Positions 20,300-35,106 of a stretch of 64,000 bases of DNA are shown here, piece after piece. This DNA comes from Alisma plantago-aquatica. Taxonomy: Eukaryota > Streptophyta > Magnoliopsida > Alismatales > Alismataceae. The DNA lies in the NCBI GenBank assembly GCA_963693085.1, contig OY856413.1, positions 546,150,879 to 546,214,878 of the forward strand. The letters run 5' to 3'. A program made the position numbers and the translations under genes. Every line of letters starts with the position of its first letter. Positions within the stretch are counted from its first letter, which is position 1. The notes under the pieces were generated by a model that was not told the origin of the DNA, did no database searches, and was given only the letters and a program-made list of their open reading frames with translations.

Positions 20300-21260
20300 A
20301 TTGTCCTTCTTCTTGTATTCATGCTTGTTGTGATAGTCCTCCTTACTATGGCTAGTCTTGTGGTGACGCTTCTTGGATTTTAGGCACTGATTTTTATAGT
20401 GCCCCTTTTGACCACACTCATAACACCTATGAGTAGAGTAGTAGGAGGGTTTATCCTTGAAATTCTTTCCCTTGGAGTAGTGGGATTCAAGATCAATTTG
20501 GGAATCTTCTTCACTTTCACATGGAGGAGATTGGAAAGTGACGTGTTGTTGTATAATGGCTTCAATTTTAGATTTGAAAGAATCCTACTTCATCTTCTTG
20601 GAGTTTTTCTCTTCATCTTTTTCTTCTTCTTCTTGCTTGTCAAGTCTGACTTCATAGGCTTATTACTTTTCCTATGAGTTATTCAATAGGAAGTTTGGAG
20701 AGAGACATTATTACTTCTATGGTAGCCACCTTTGTTTGCCACCATTTAGGAAGAGATCTAAGGATCTTTGAGTTTATGTTTTTCTGATCCACATGGTGAC
20801 CCAAAGAGGCAAGGCCATTAATAATAGTTTTGAACATTGAGTACATTCAACCACCCTTTCCTTCTTGCCCATCTTGAAATTTTCACAAAGACCATTGAGC
20901 ATGCACACATTGGATTCTTTAACTTGCTTAATACCTTCATAAGTGATGCAAGGCTTGTTCCAAATCTCATGGGTTGTATCCTAATAGGAAATCTAGTTGA
21001 ACTCAGTTGGAGTGAGGATGGGGTAGATCATGCTAATGGATTTAGCATTAAGTAGCACCTTCTTCAAGTTTGCTTCATCCCAAGTAGGCATTTCGCTTTG
21101 AGGCTTGATGTAAGGATAATCAACAACATTCTACATATTATAGATCATGCCTTGGATGTATAATTTCATCATCCTCTTCTAATAAAGGAATTTTGTATCG
21201 TCAAAGATAGGTGGACGCATGGAGAAGCCACCATCTATGTTGAGAGATCCAAGTAGATTC
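20300..21260 (-). pseudogene. Copia gag with CCHC zinc knuckle, broken
   Basis: The product begins around 21240 with GGFSMRPPIFDDTKF and includes TTHEIWNKPCITYEGIKQV and the KESNVCMLNGLCENFKM pattern of the UBN2/gag family. The nucleocapsid zinc knuckle CYECGQKGHYKNQC (CX2CX4HX4C) is intact at 20384-20425, followed by a lysine/histidine-rich tail. Several stops and frameshifts disrupt the ORF. Gag forms the particle in which reverse transcription occurs; the knuckle binds element RNA. Confidence 0.85.
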
Positions 21261-21312
21261 TATCCCTTCTTCTTTAGTCGTTAGAGTACTTAGTTGGAGA
21301 AGACCACGATCT

Positions 21313-21324
21313 GATACTAATTAT
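21313..21324 (-). other. Copia primer binding site, decayed
   Basis: On the minus strand the bases after the 5' LTR read TAGTATCAGATC within a few bases of the LTR end. They resemble the tRNA-iMet complement TGGTATCAGAGC with substitutions. Position between the LTR and gag supports the call. Confidence 0.65.
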
Positions 21325-22689
21325 TGGACCAAAAGGGATCTAGAGGGGGTGGGTGAATATATCTAAAACCAATTAAACAAAGCAAATTAGACCTTCAAGA
21401 TATTTTCTAAAAGATATTGCAATATTGAAAAGAAAAGAAGAGAGAGATTGAGAAAACACCAATGGAAGGCAAAGACGTATTTTCATTCCAACCTCCAATT
21501 TGGGAGATATACATCCACTACCTAGAGGGGTCAGTATATATGATTTTTAACCTTGTCTCACTCTATATATTTCACTATATGAGTTATACCAATATGACTC
21601 ATCTTTTCAAGAATAAGGGCTAAACTAGCATTCTTTTTCATGTCAAAGAACCAATAACCATTACAAAGTACTTACCTATCTACCCACCAAGAATCTTTTG
21701 CCTTTGCCAAGATAATACCCATTCTTGTATAATATTTTTAGACTTTGATCAACCTTTTCCTTCTTCAAGAAAGTCCCCTTAATTCTTCAAGTAAGTCACC
21801 TTCAAACCACCAACTTGCTAGAGAGAGGTCGGGAATAAGAGTGGAGAAATAAGATATACAATGGAGCATCTCTCTTACAAAGATCCTAACTCACTCAGAC
21901 TGGAAATAGAGTAGTAAACAAGCTTGAGGGAGATAGGGGCTCTTCGAGGCTAAAACACTCAACTGTAGCAATGGAACATAAAAGGTAAACATGGAATGAA
22001 GTCCAAGGGCCCCTTCTTATAGTTGAGGTAGCCTACTAGCTAGTAGAGACACTTAGGCTTGAAGAAGAACTATTTTTGAAGTTGTAGCACTCACAATGGC
22101 TAGAAATACTTTTTTGTAGTATACTGTGCAATGTTTTCGGCTGAGTTACCTTTTGGGAAACTTGACCGACAATGCTAGATGACAAGTCAAGATGCAATTG
22201 TCAGTCAAATTTGTCTGATAGGAAACTCGACCAGCGGTTGCACCTAATTTCATAAGTGTAGGTTGTTGCTCAAGTTTCCCTCAGGACAAACTCGGTCGAC
22301 CCTGGGTATTTTCATAAGCCAGGTTTAGCTTTCGGTTGAGTACCATGACAAACTTTATAGACAAGCCTATCTGTTACGACTTATGACAAATGCTCAAAAA
22401 GTGCTTAATATTCAAATTAAGTGCTCTAAGTTTCCATTAAGATTATTTACAATTCATACATTCAATACAAATGATTTATGACATGATTCTAATAGAGATA
22501 CTATTTAATTTTCAAATCTTGCATTTGCATTGGATTTAACTTGATTTCCTACAAACTAGGGTTTGATAATTCCATACTCTTCATGTACCTAATACCTGAA
22601 ATTGATATGAATAAGACATATAGATACATATGAATGGAATGGTCAAGTCATCACCAAAACATGATAACATTGTAACTATTAGATCGACA
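21325..22689 (-). mobile_element. 5' LTR of the Copia element
   Basis: This 1,365-bp LTR has minus-strand termini TGTCGATC...GGTCCA. Its last 565 bp on the plus strand match the truncated 3' LTR at 1325-1893. A TATA-like CTATAAGAAGG lies on the minus strand at 22012-22022. The cluster of AAACTTGACCGAC / AAACTCGGTCGAC motifs is at 22150-22300. The element spans from here to about 1325 and hosts the nested insertions. Confidence 0.8.
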
Positions 22690-24478
22690 ATGTCTAATTT
22701 AGGAAAAATTGCATATTTATACTTGATTTGAGGTTCCTGAGTTGAGGTGCCTAAATTCATGATGTTTGGTTTGATTGGTTTCTGGTCAAGTCATTCATGT
22801 TTCCTTAAACTTGGTCTAATTTGCCTAATTAGGCAGTGGATGACATCAGCCATTGTTGTGCGATGTTTATCTTGGCTTGGCTAATGTGAGGACCTGGATG
22901 CTGATTGTGGGTAGATTAGGCTCTACTTTGGTCAAAATATGACTAGGTGGACCTATTTAAGGGTTGATAGGCATTGTTTTCCTCCATTTACCTATAAATA
23001 TATGATCTCATAGTTCCTAGAGCTCATTTGTAACTTTTTAAAGTTGTTGATGTGCTTCTAGATTGAGAGAAAAGTTCTCATAAGGGTATGTCTCATGAAT
23101 GTACTTCCTAACTAAAGTTTTGGTTTGTTAATGAAGATGTAAGACAAGGATTGTTTTCCCAAGCTAGATTTGTATGTATTTGTTTACAATCTTCATATTT
23201 TCTCATACTTCCCTTATTGTTCCTCTCTCTTCCCATGTTTCCTAGATAACTTTCGTGGGCTAGTTTAAGCTAGATTTTCCTGGGAGGGACATTTGTGATA
23301 CATTGGGGCTTCTATTTGGAGGATAGAACATGGAGGAGAAGTTTTTCTTGATTTCATATTTCTTGATGTCGAAGAAGGATCCTAGTTCTCTAAGAAACTA
23401 GATGAGTTATTTGATCCCTCCATCTATGCATGGAACGTCGTAGATACATCGAAACCCAAGATGAACATGATTAATGCTAAATACCTAGAGTTTAAGTCTG
23501 AAGTCTGCACTTTCCTTAGAGAATATGAATCTTGGTATCTTATATGTTCTCTTTTCCTTTCTTACATGTATGATCTAGTGACCACTAACCTTTAAATATT
23601 TAAATAACTTTGTTTTCTCTAATAGATATTACAATGATGTTAAGATCCATAAACATCACTTGAAATTGTGTTTTCATCCCCAAAGACTTATTTTAAGTCT
23701 AGATCAACCAATGCCCTAATCTTGGCCTATGAATTTGGGGTGAGTTCAGGGAATTCACATGAATTTCCTAGGGGCTAAATGGTACATATATTTTATGCCA
23801 TTTTATAGCTTAAAATGGATAGATAATCAACAATTTGCTTATATCCTTCAAATTGACAATATTACATGTCACTTTTATACTTAAAATCAAATTTTGGAAT
23901 AGTATATTATGTGAAAGCGTGTGGAGAATAATTGTTATGCTAAACATGTATCATATTTAAATATAGACTCATACATACATGAACTTGGCATCACATGATG
24001 TAATCTAGATAGAGGAATGTATAAAAAGGGGTTGGTAGCGAGTGATTAATTGAATAAGGGCAGATTCTTATAGTAAAACAACTATAATTCAAATTAATCA
24101 CATGAACGGATGTTCTTCCTCAAAGAAGGTTCTATACTTCTAGTCATATTATATTTTATTTACTTGATATTTATTGATCAAGAACCAAAGTGATGGAAAA
24201 ATATAATATTAATAAATATATAGTACATGTAGATTGATGCCCTGAGAACAATGCTATGAAGTTGCCATGACAGGTTGATGGCAAGGATCAATGCCTTAGG
24301 TTAAATACATGCTTGAATGATGAATAAAGGATAAGAATATGTAATGAAGTATGGGACATTGGAGGTTGATAACATAAGTCCTAACATTATTTCATACACT
24401 TTCTTTCAAAATTGACATAAACCATATGATCATTGCGTAAGTCTTAAAAAATATAATAAAGATTAACTACTTTAAAAC
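22690..24478. other. No gene seen
   Basis: AT-rich DNA without an open frame worth calling. A TATA-like CCTATAAATATATG near 22990 followed by T-rich sequence could be a degraded LTR promoter, but I found no partner copy and no target duplication. Confidence 0.4.
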
Positions 24479-24488
24479 ATCATTATAC

Positions 24489-25259
24489 TTGAAATACTCG
24501 TTGTGGATTAGGTGGATTCATAGCAAGTACATCAAAGAAGATACTTTGTGGAGCTGCCAATATAAGCAATCCAACAGCTGGATGTGGAGGAACGTCCTCA
24601 ATATGAGGGATAGATGCCTATATAATGTTCAATTTCACATTGGGAAGGGGACTAAAGTGAAATTGTGGAAGGATCTGTGGTTGGAAGGGAGATTGCTGGC
24701 CCAATGTGTAGAAGACCCCGGCTACCTCCAGCTTAGGACCAATCTTGGGCCTAATAGCAAGATGTCTGACATCATCAAGAATGGAGTGTGGAAGCTCCCT
24801 GAGATTAGAGGTATTGAACAGCTGCAGAAAATCTACAGCAGCGTCAAGCTGGGTAGAGGAGCAGATAATTGCATGCTCAGGAACCTTAAAACTATCACCC
24901 TAAAAGATGCATGGGAGTTCTGCAGGACCAAGAATGAGGTTTTGCCTTGGACCAGGTGGATGTGGAAGACCCGTGCGCCTAGAAGAGCCATTCTTTGCTG
25001 CTGGAAAGCTATGCACAGCAGGTTGGTTACTGAAGGCTATATGCAGAAAATTGGTTTAAATTTAGCCTCTAGATGCAGCGTGTGTTGCAAGGAAAGGGAA
25101 ACAAATGATCACATCTTGTGGAGATGTGAATTTGCAGCAGAAATATGGAGCAGAGCTAAGCCTTCTTTGTCCTTTAGTCCAGGAGACGTCTGGGAAGTGC
25201 ACCTGCTGAAGAACAAAATTGAAGCTCTGCTTGCTATTCTCATCATCTATCATATTTAG
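24489..25259 (+). pseudogene. LINE ORF2 C-terminal fragment with zf-RVT domain
   Basis: An uninterrupted frame of 256 codons encodes the region after the reverse transcriptase of a plant LINE. It includes SLWIRWIHSKYIKEDTLWS, WMWRNVLNMRDRC, FHIGKGTKVKLWKDLWL and the zinc-binding cluster CSVCCKERETNDHILWRC at about residues 196-213. The apparent ATG lies in the flanking target duplication, so it is not a real start; the catalytic domain is missing. The open frame implies a fairly young insertion. The frame ends at TAG 25257-25259, leaving about 210 bp of 3' untranslated tail. Confidence 0.85.
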
Positions 25260-25469
25260 ATACATCGTAATCGATGCATTTTTTAAGACAATAGGAGCAA
25301 ACCATACAGTGTGTGGCACTGCATAGATACTTATTATAGAAGTTTTCATAGATAAGTTGCATCCTTCTTTTTTTGTCTAACGATATCTATCCTTACAAAT
25401 GTATTGAGCTTTGCTCCCCTTTTTTGTATATTTTGTGAGTAATGAAAGAGAAACGCGCTTACTGATCAA
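24498..25469 (+). mobile_element. 5'-truncated L1-type LINE with 19-bp target duplication
   Basis: The fragment is bounded by identical ATCATTATACTTGAAATAC copies at 24479-24497 and 25470-25488. It carries only the 3' part of ORF2. The 3' end reads CGCTTACTGATCAA, with hardly any poly(A) left. 5' truncation, a long target duplication and the zinc-binding C-terminal domain together identify an L1-clade LINE copied by target-primed reverse transcription. Confidence 0.9.
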
Positions 25470-25488
25470 ATCATTATACTTGAAATAC

Positions 25489-28162
25489 ATGGAATATAAT
25501 GATATCTGTTGATATCCTCCCTACACTTACATAGTGATGGTTAATTTTGTTATGTATTATGCATTTCTTCAAGTGAGAGTTTTTGTACATCCCTAAAACT
25601 GAGATAGGTGTATACTTCTTTGAATGTGGAATACAAGTGATGTGATGAAAAATATATAACAAGGATGATGCCTTATTTAAGGCTAATGTCGAGCTACCAC
25701 GGCATAAGTGCATGCTCCCCAGATGATAAGCTCAAGATAGATTCAAGTGAGGATAATGATAATTAAAGGAATGTGGGTTATTGATGATGTGGACCGAACA
25801 TGGGAAATTCATGATATTGCTTGTTTAACATATGTAGACATATCCATTTAATGTTGGCATTATTGTTGCTTTCTTTTTGTCTACTTTTATTTATTTTTGC
25901 AACATGATAATGACAAGATAACACTTTTGTATGAAATGGATCCAAAGAAAAGTAATTGGATGTAGTAATAAGTGAAGGCATGATTATATAGGGTATGCCT
26001 TGATATCACAAAACTTATCCAGGGGAACATGTATCCTTGTAGCAATCCATGGGTTGTGATAAGGTACTTAAATTCATATCTTGTTGAGTATATGAGATGA
26101 CTAACAGCCATTGTAAGGTATTGTCCTAGTGAGCTTTGATTTGGGTCCATGATATGAGTGTGATTAAGGTGGTATATCTGATGATTATGGAAATCATTCT
26201 TATGTGATTGAGAAAAGAATATGTGATTTAGTGATGATAGATGATGAAGATGATGTTTCCAAGGTGGACTTTATGTTGTTGGTCTAGATTTTGAACCATT
26301 ACATCTAGGTTTCTATCTAATGAGCTCCTACTTTTTATACTCACATCAACTGGGTTTTAGTAGTATACTTGTGAGACCTACTCCTCTTTGCATCTATTAT
26401 GGCACATTTAGGGACATCACCATCATAAGGTTGTAATTTGGACAAACCACTCCAAATTAACTGAGGCTAAAGTCCTACATAGTACACAACTAAGTAGGTT
26501 ATAAAGTTTTCTTCTCATGATTATATTTTTAGGATATTTCCATGGTCATATAAAGCATTACATGTGATTCTATATTTTCATACTTAAGATATTTATACCT
26601 ATAATAGTTTGAGAGGGTGTACATCTTGTGATAAAGAGATATGGTTTTAAGATATGATATCAAGATATCAGTTGCAATCTAAATTGAGTTATGACACCAT
26701 TAATGTTTCCCTTAATCCATTAGATATTTTGTTATTACAAGTTTATCCTATTTGGTGGGAGAAATCTTACTACTTACTCTTTATGAGTCTCACATTGTTC
26801 CTCTAGTTGTTTTTATGTATAATAAAGCTACAAAAAGGATGTTCTAAGGCCCATGTCCTATCTAAATTGTTTAATGTATCTAACATTGTTTTATTATAAT
26901 ATTGAATGTCTAATAAGTTTTAGAACCAATTGATTAAGAAAAACCCTTATTTGACTTAACTGCACTAGGTGTATCCTAATTTCATGTTTTCTTACATGTT
27001 GTGGGTAACATATTGAAACCCAACCTCTTAACTCTAGAAAACCTAACCCCTTGTGTGTGATTCTTATATGCTTAGACCTTTACTTTTTGTCAAAAAAGGA
27101 TCCATATAAAGTCTAACACACTACTCTATACCTTAATGAACATTAAGTACACATGTAACTCATGTATAAACTCTAACTACGATTACATGCATATATAATC
27201 ATACTCTAAACATGTAAACCATCATATGATGATCAAAAGAATATGTGGAAACTAAAACCTAAGTTGGAGTTGGCTAAGATTAACTGATAAATCCTTGGTG
27301 ACATTCATGAATACATTAGTAACATTACATGTTTTATCACATAATATCTCAGTAAACATGATATGGATCCTAAACCCTAAGTTGTAATCATATAACTCTA
27401 ACATATATATTTTTAATATCACACATGATACATTAGCAATGTTAGGTGTTTAATGGTAGTATATCTCGATGAATCTAATATGGACCCAATAACCTTGCTA
27501 AGACCCAATTTGGAAGATGAGATCATAAATATATAATATATGACACCTTGTCTATTTATACACACATAATTAGTTAGATGTCCTCTATTAGTAAATTGAT
27601 GTCAAGGAGAGATTAATAGATAAATATGATAACAATTTGATATTTAATAGGAGTTGAGATAACTAATGTGACATTACTTAAGTTAATATTTAGCTAATCG
27701 AATTAACATGTTAAATAAGCAAAACAAGGAAGTTTGTGCAATATTATACACCCTAACTTGTTTGATAATGAAATGAAGATAATAGGACTAGTAATTATAA
27801 ATTTCGATGATATATGTTATTATGTAATACTAAATAATGAGATAATAGCTTACACCCTAATTGTATTGGAACTCATAAAAGGAAGTCAAAAAAGTAAAAT
27901 AATACATTAAAATGAGATTATCTGGGTGTTAATTAGCCTATGTGCATGTTTTCATCATTAATTAGTTTTTGGTAGCTAACCCAATTGAGAAAGGAAAGAA
28001 GAAGTATTAAAACTACCCTAATATGTCTAATATTGTGCCAATTCCCCTAAGTTCCAATTTATATTTGTGACACATAGTTTTATGCCTGCTAGGCTAAATT
28101 TTGGATGACCCACTACCTGGACATATATGTGATTTATTCTCATCCTCCATATTTTAATCTAA
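25489..28162. other. No gene seen
   Basis: AT-rich sequence without recognisable coding, structural RNA or terminal repeats. Short open frames on the minus strand at 25474-25713 and 25887-26150 show no family resemblance. Confidence 0.5.
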
Positions 28163-31100
28163 TGGTGTCGAGGCTATCTTCTTCCTCCATCCTAAATAGG
28201 GAAATCGGGGTAATTTATATAGTTTGTTCTTTCAAATTTATTCTCTTTCTCTCTAATTAATGGTTTCCCATGATATCTTTGCCTCTACCATTCCCTTGCC
28301 TTTCTGCGTGATATGACCATATAAATCCTAGTGGTTAGTGGCATCCATGTCGGATCTGTAACCCACCTTCCCTTCTCCCCTATTTGTCTCTTGTCTCTCC
28401 CCCTTCTTCGACTTCCTCTCAAAGCTAGTTCTTTAGACTCCTTTACAACCACTTCTCAACCTTCACGATACCCCCAAGAACAAGTTTACATTCATTATAT
28501 TTTAACAAGGATATTATTAAAAAAGAAGAATCCTTGTCATGTTCAAGATTAGGACTTGGGAGGATTCAACAGTTTCTAGCTAGTGATATTATTTAGAGCT
28601 TTAATATTTGGGCATTCTTTTACTTTACAAATACAATGTATTGAATCTATGAAAAGTATTCATAATGCACAATGTTTAGTATAAGAAAGTATCAACCATG
28701 TGGCTATGATAACCACCAATTAACATATTAAGGTTATGATCATATTAAGGAGGTTATTCTACCATCATTCCATCATATAAGAATGTTAAACATGAATACT
28801 CATCTTTATCTATTTATATTGGAGTTAGGTTCAACAAGATAAATTATATTAATGTTAATAATCAGCACTTATACCCAAACCCTTACTCATGGCATCCCCA
28901 TTGGATCATGGATTCATAAGGTGAAGCATCACCATCACATTACATACTATTCTCAAGTATGAACCCACATATAAATCAGGGTGTAACCATCGGGTTATAG
29001 CATACTAGGGTTTCAACAATAGTAACAGAGTACTCCTTGATTATATTAGTCATTCAAGGACTATTCATACCCAATTACCATCACTTAGTTTTATTAAATC
29101 TAGGTATAACAAGCTATACCTCATTAGGGTTACATATCAATACAATATGGTTATCATCCCTTCTATTCATATGAGTGAATAGGTAAGACTACCTTATTCA
29201 GGGTAACCCTCCATTTGTTTTATCATCATATGACCCATATCACCATACCACAATTGTACAATACTAAGCTGGATTATTGGTATGAATGAATACAACTATC
29301 AGACACCAAAAATTAACATATTGCTTACACATGTACACTGAAATCATACGTAGAACTAATTTACATCCCTCATTATACCTTCAACAAATTACACTTCTAA
29401 AAACAAATTCACGTATTACTAAAAGCCATTGTTTTCTCTTATCTCCTCATTCATTACTACTTACTTCGTGTTACTTATCCTTCTCATTTTGATCATATAG
29501 AATAAAAATCCCTAAAATTGAAACATACAAGGTAAGAATAGATTATTCATCATTCTTGATATCATTGCAAGAATTTGTTTTAGATTATACTTTTCTCATC
29601 TTGCACTTCTCCTTTTATTCAAATTACACCTCTTATATTTCAAATTTATTTCTTATCCTTTGTTCTGAATCATTTCCATATTTTTTATATACCTTTCAGA
29701 TTTGCTACCTTTAAACCCTGGATTATTATTTGTGCTAGTTTACTTCTCATAGTGCAAATCTCATGATCTTGTTTTATAGAGATGCTAGTATCCAAGGTCA
29801 AATCACTAGTGACATTCGTTGAACTAATACAACTCTAAACATTCTAGGGTTTGTTCCTTATCAGTAACATGATGTTATTGTGATGTGACTTTTCTCCCTT
29901 AATTTGAAATTCAAACTTTAGATCTCACAAATTTTACTAAAGTCTTCCTTATCTTATCAATTGAATTTCCTTTCTCTTACTTGGCCATTTAGATAAATTA
30001 CATTCTCAATTTACCTTGCTAGGGTTTCATCATCATATTGTGTGTCATTGTTACATTCACTAGATGTCTCTACCATGGTGGTTATGCATCATATATGATT
30101 TATTTTCTTATCACTTCATTTCCACATTGCTCTCATTAAGTAATATATGAAAAAGAAGATGATTCTGAGACTTAGAATTCTTAACTTCAAACATTCCCTT
30201 AATACATTTCTCATATGTAGGTTTAATTAGTTATCAACAAGGATACTTGACTAATTAGCACTTGCTTGAATGTCGCAATCTCTTTCTTTTATAATCTATA
30301 TTACTCCATCATGCTTCAAACCCTTCCTTATTTTCCATAATACTCTTACCATATACTACTCTTCCACCTGTCATCTTTAACTTCTAATTTTTTTTCTTAT
30401 GATCATGTTGCTAATTCATGTGTATGATCATGTATACCATGTTGCACATATTTCTTTTTATCCTTCTACTAATGTGAAGTTGAAATTCTAGATCAATAAT
30501 CTCTCTACTAGTTTCAACGCATGTTTAATACATTACATATCCTTCATTTTAAATCAAACGGACCATGCATGGGTCAAACTTAGTTTCTCTTTCAATCAAG
30601 TTTTTACTTCCTGAATATAGTCTACCTTTGTATGACTTATTCATTTGTTAAATTGCACTTTTGTTCTTCTTTTAGAAACTAGTTTGTTGTTCTATAGAGA
30701 CTTAGAATCCAAAGGTAGTAAGGATGAATGTATTAAACTTCATAATAAAGGTATACATTCCATGCTCTCAATTATATCATAACCCTCATTCCTTAATCAA
30801 GCTCATCATTTTTAACAATTCTCTTTGTTTCAACTAAGTTTGTTATTCTAGTCTTATAATTTACATGTTCATCTAATTCTCTTTACTTTAACTCTTCTGA
30901 AGACTCTTCAATTCTATGTAATTATTGTATACTTAACTCTTTTCTACTATTTTCCCTTTGCTTTGGAGTACACAAAAGAATTGTGCTCGATTATATGATC
31001 CACTCCTCATGATTGATTCTTACTATCTTTGCCCTTACATACTTTTCTCATATATTTTCCATATTTCATATTTAAAGTTCATATAATACTAATCATTAAA

Positions 31101-31900
31101 CTTAACATGAACCTTATGTTGTGTTCCTTTATTCCCGATTAAGGGACTCTCATATGAGGCCCCAAAGTTGGATCTCAGATATCAATTCCAACTAATTCTT
31201 AGCTATTCTAATCTTTCCCATATGTTTCAACATCTTAGTGCATGAACATTCTCACTATGATATGGGTCTAATTTATCCATAGTCTAATCTTATTATATTG
31301 TTAATAGGAGTCATTAGATCTCAATAACGCATCCTTCCAGTCGAACCAGGACAAACCTGCAATCCTGAAGCCTAGAGCTACTCAAGAATAACCAACTACT
31401 ATTAATCTCAAACATGTGGAAATAAAATCCACTTAGGGAAAACTCATTTAAACATAACTTTTGGTCTACTTGATACAAAGAATATCTAAATCAACTTCAT
31501 GATACACAAAAATTTAAAAGAACCATACATATTCTAAAAATTGATAATATGAATTCATACATATAAGAGCATTTCAATTTATCTCCAATCAAATAAGCAA
31601 TATAAATCAAGAGTTGTATCACATTCTATGTTTAATCTCTTACTCCTTCATTACTTTCTGGTCTTCTAACCCTAAGATTTCTAGGGTTTTTCTCTAGCCT
31701 GTCCTTCCTCTACATACATGGCCAGGGCATTCAGAGAAGAATAGACAGAGTAGCTTGATACTGGTCAGCATAAGTATCCAGATACCTGGCCAGGGTATCC
31801 AAATACCCAGACCTCCCAGAGCTAAAGACACATCAACTCTTAACTGCCACACTTATAACTCTAACTTTCTATCCTAATGGTCCCTGACAACTCAGCCTAA

Positions 31901-31912
31901 GCTCTGATACCA
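31901..31912 (-). other. Primer binding site of minus-strand LTR element (copy 1)
   Basis: GCTCTGATACCA on the plus strand is the exact complement of the standard TGGTATCAGAGC. It lies six bases from the LTR end TGTCACGCCC at 31919, so the internal region extends to the left. No coding sequence was recognised in that internal region. Confidence 0.8.
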
Positions 31913-33428
31913 AAAGATTGTCACGCCCGCATCCCACGATTACCACCAATCATGAGATTAGGGCATGACTATGAGGATTATACTTAATACAAAGTTCACT
32001 CCCATCCTTTAGTTTTTCCTTTATTTTGTTTCAAACTCTTTGTTTTCTCGCATCCAATCACATAAACAAACTTTACCAAAGAATTAAAATTTTATACTCT
32101 AATATGATCTCAACATTAATAATACACATCCATACATACATTCTATTTCTCACACTTCCATGTACATACGACATGACAATCAGATACATTTTCTCTTATT
32201 AAGGAAACAAATATACAAAACATCATTTACAACTCTCTCACATCTATACAAGGACCTAGAGTGGCAGGGACCGACTGGACTTATCTAATATCATACTTAA
32301 CTCGTGTGGTAGATCTACTCTGATGCTTGACCTTCTTCAAGTCCACGTGGTTTCCCTAAAAATTGTGAGTAGAGGGGTGAGCCTACTTGCTCAGTGAATG
32401 AGTACTTCAAAGAAATAGTTTAAAGCACTTATATAATTACAGATATATTGTCGAGCAAATGATATCAATTATAACAATAGTAAGCTTTAAGGAGTCTACT
32501 CATTGACAATTATAGATATTGTAGGATACTCTAGATATCTACAAGAGTGAACCAATATATGAATATGCTTGATTGATCATAAAGAGAACTAATAATTCAG
32601 AAACATAAAATGAATAATTGAATAACTATGCACACTCGTTTAACCTCTTATTCATCTTATTATGCCCTGAACCCACATGAGGTGTACCACAACATGTAAA
32701 AGAATCACAGCAAGCTACGATCTCACTGTACAAGGCTTAGAAGCATGCCTGGGTTCCTAAGCCTATATCTTGGTAAGACCCCATCTGCATCGGGCCTCAG
32801 CACGTCTGCCTCTTGGTGGCTCATGGGAGTGGCTAGATATCTCAGACTCCACCTCTAAACCTGGGCACTCAGTTGGTGAGTCAAAGTCCTCATGCTTATT
32901 ATGCATTAGTGTACCTACTGACCACTGATCACTCAACATGTAACACAGGTACCATCGGCATCCCCGGTTGGTGTTGGGTACCACACAACTTTAAGGATTC
33001 TACCCTATTGGTCAAGACCCCCACACCCTACTGGTACGCTCCAGCTTACCTCAATCTGGACTACCTCCAGTCAGGAAGCCATTTCCTCTTCACAGCGCAG
33101 GCCTCATCCTATGATGATTCTACAATATTCAGGGCCTCTACATATCTAATTCACTCTTTAAATTCCCAATTCAATCATCACATCAACATATCTTTATTCA
33201 TCTTTGTAAACCGTTCATTTCATAAATCATCTAATAACATTTACCACAACTGAACTATTAAGCATCACCACATCTCAAACTGAGAAACAATGATATCACA
33301 ATACTTGTTTCACTGAACACCCTATCATTAGGGTTTCATTTACCTCATTCACTTATCACATAACTCGCATAAGGATTGAATTCATCATAACATCATTCAA
33401 TAAGAATTGCTCTCAACAGTTCACATAT

Positions 33429-33434
<6 letters not shown>

Positions 33435-33470
<36 letters not shown>
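33435..33470. repeat. (AT)n microsatellite, copy 1
   Basis: A pure AT dinucleotide run of about 36 bp within the LTR. The equivalent in copy 2 is about one unit longer. Confidence 0.9.
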
Positions 33471-33474
<4 letters not shown>

Positions 33475-35106
33475 CCTTGTAATAAACTGAACTAGGGCTT
33501 CCATGCCAAATGAAGTGAAAGATCTTATCTGACATATATTTAATTTGCATACAAATAAAACAATCATTCATAACCAAGGAGATTCAACTAGTCAACTTCT
33601 TTATTTAATTATACAACAATTTCAGTCATAGCCGAAAATCTTAGATTTTAGTATATTCATGTAACATCTACAAATACATTACAATTTCTCATTTAAATGG
33701 ATTGCAGTCATTTCTAATGTAATTTCATAATCTGAAATTCATCACAATAAAGGAATAATCCATATCAATACATCTTGCAAAAGCTAGATCAAATCGACCA
33801 AGGTACCCACCATAGGTTTTCACATGGGCCCAAGCATCGGATCATAAAACCAAGAAGAAAATAGTCCATAACACATGAGAGAAACCATCATTTGTAAACC
33901 CCAATAGTACCATCGGTTCATGGTTATGCAAGGTCTAGAGCTTCCTCTACCAATGAAGGGTAGTGCAAAAGGTTTAGGGTTCATTCAAGAAGATAAACTA
34001 CTCAAGAACCATCAGATAAGCCCATACCCTAGGCAAGGATAGCATCTTTTTACTTAAAACTACATTTTAGAGCAAGATCTAGTACATGCAATCTATGAGT
34101 AAGTAATAAACATGGATAAAGATATAAAACTCACCTATAGTATTAATATTGAGCTCCAAATAGCAAGGCAGATCAATGGTAGGTGGGGAGAAATCCTAGC
34201 TTGAGCACTCTTCTCAGCCAAGCTAGCTCCTTCTCCAAAAAGGAAGCAAACCCTAGGCCAAGAAGGTAAGAAAGAGGTGTTCTTTAAGCTCTAGCTTAAG
34301 CTCCACAATGGAACACCATGGGTCCAACCAAGAAAAAGAGAGAAGAAGGTAGGACAGTAAGGAAAACGAAGGAAGGGAGGGAGAGCTTACTTGGTTAGGT
34401 AAAGACCAAGTTAAGGAAACTTCACAAGCTCAAAGAGAGGGTAGATATGAACCCTAGGCGCACATGCAAGGTAGATCGGCCACCTTCTTCAACCTTGGGC
34501 CCCTTCTTCTCCCCCAAGAAGGGGAAAAGAGATTTAAGAAGAAAGCAAGAAGAAAGAGAGATCTAGGTATGTAAAGAGATTCTTTGCATGCAAGAGGGAA
34601 GGTATATAAAGCTATGGGTGAGAGAGAAGAGAAGGTTAAGGTGTCTAGCCATGTTTGCCATGTGTCCATGGTCATAAGCATCACATCCATGCAAACCAGA
34701 AGATCCATTGGTTGTGGGAGTCAGTAGGACCATAATTTGTTGACTCCCAAGCCAACAATAATCCTACAATAGTACGCTAACCATCGAATCATGACCCTTT
34801 GGTCACAAAGGTGAAAACCCTAGCTCACCATCGGTTTGCACCTCCACATGGTGAACCACCAACCCGAGGAGCTCTAAGAGAGAAAATCATAGAGCCTCAC
34901 ACCTCTATGGACCACCATTGGGTCCCAAAAACATAGGATCCCAACAAACAAGGGGAACCATCAAGTTCCACCACACAGGGTAGCTCATCCACGAGAGGGA
35001 AACCCTAACTCAACCCTACAAAGATGTCACCATTAAGCTAAGGTCCATCTAGGCGCCGCAAGCTACAAATAACCCAAGAATGATATAAAAACATGTAAGA
35101 CACATC

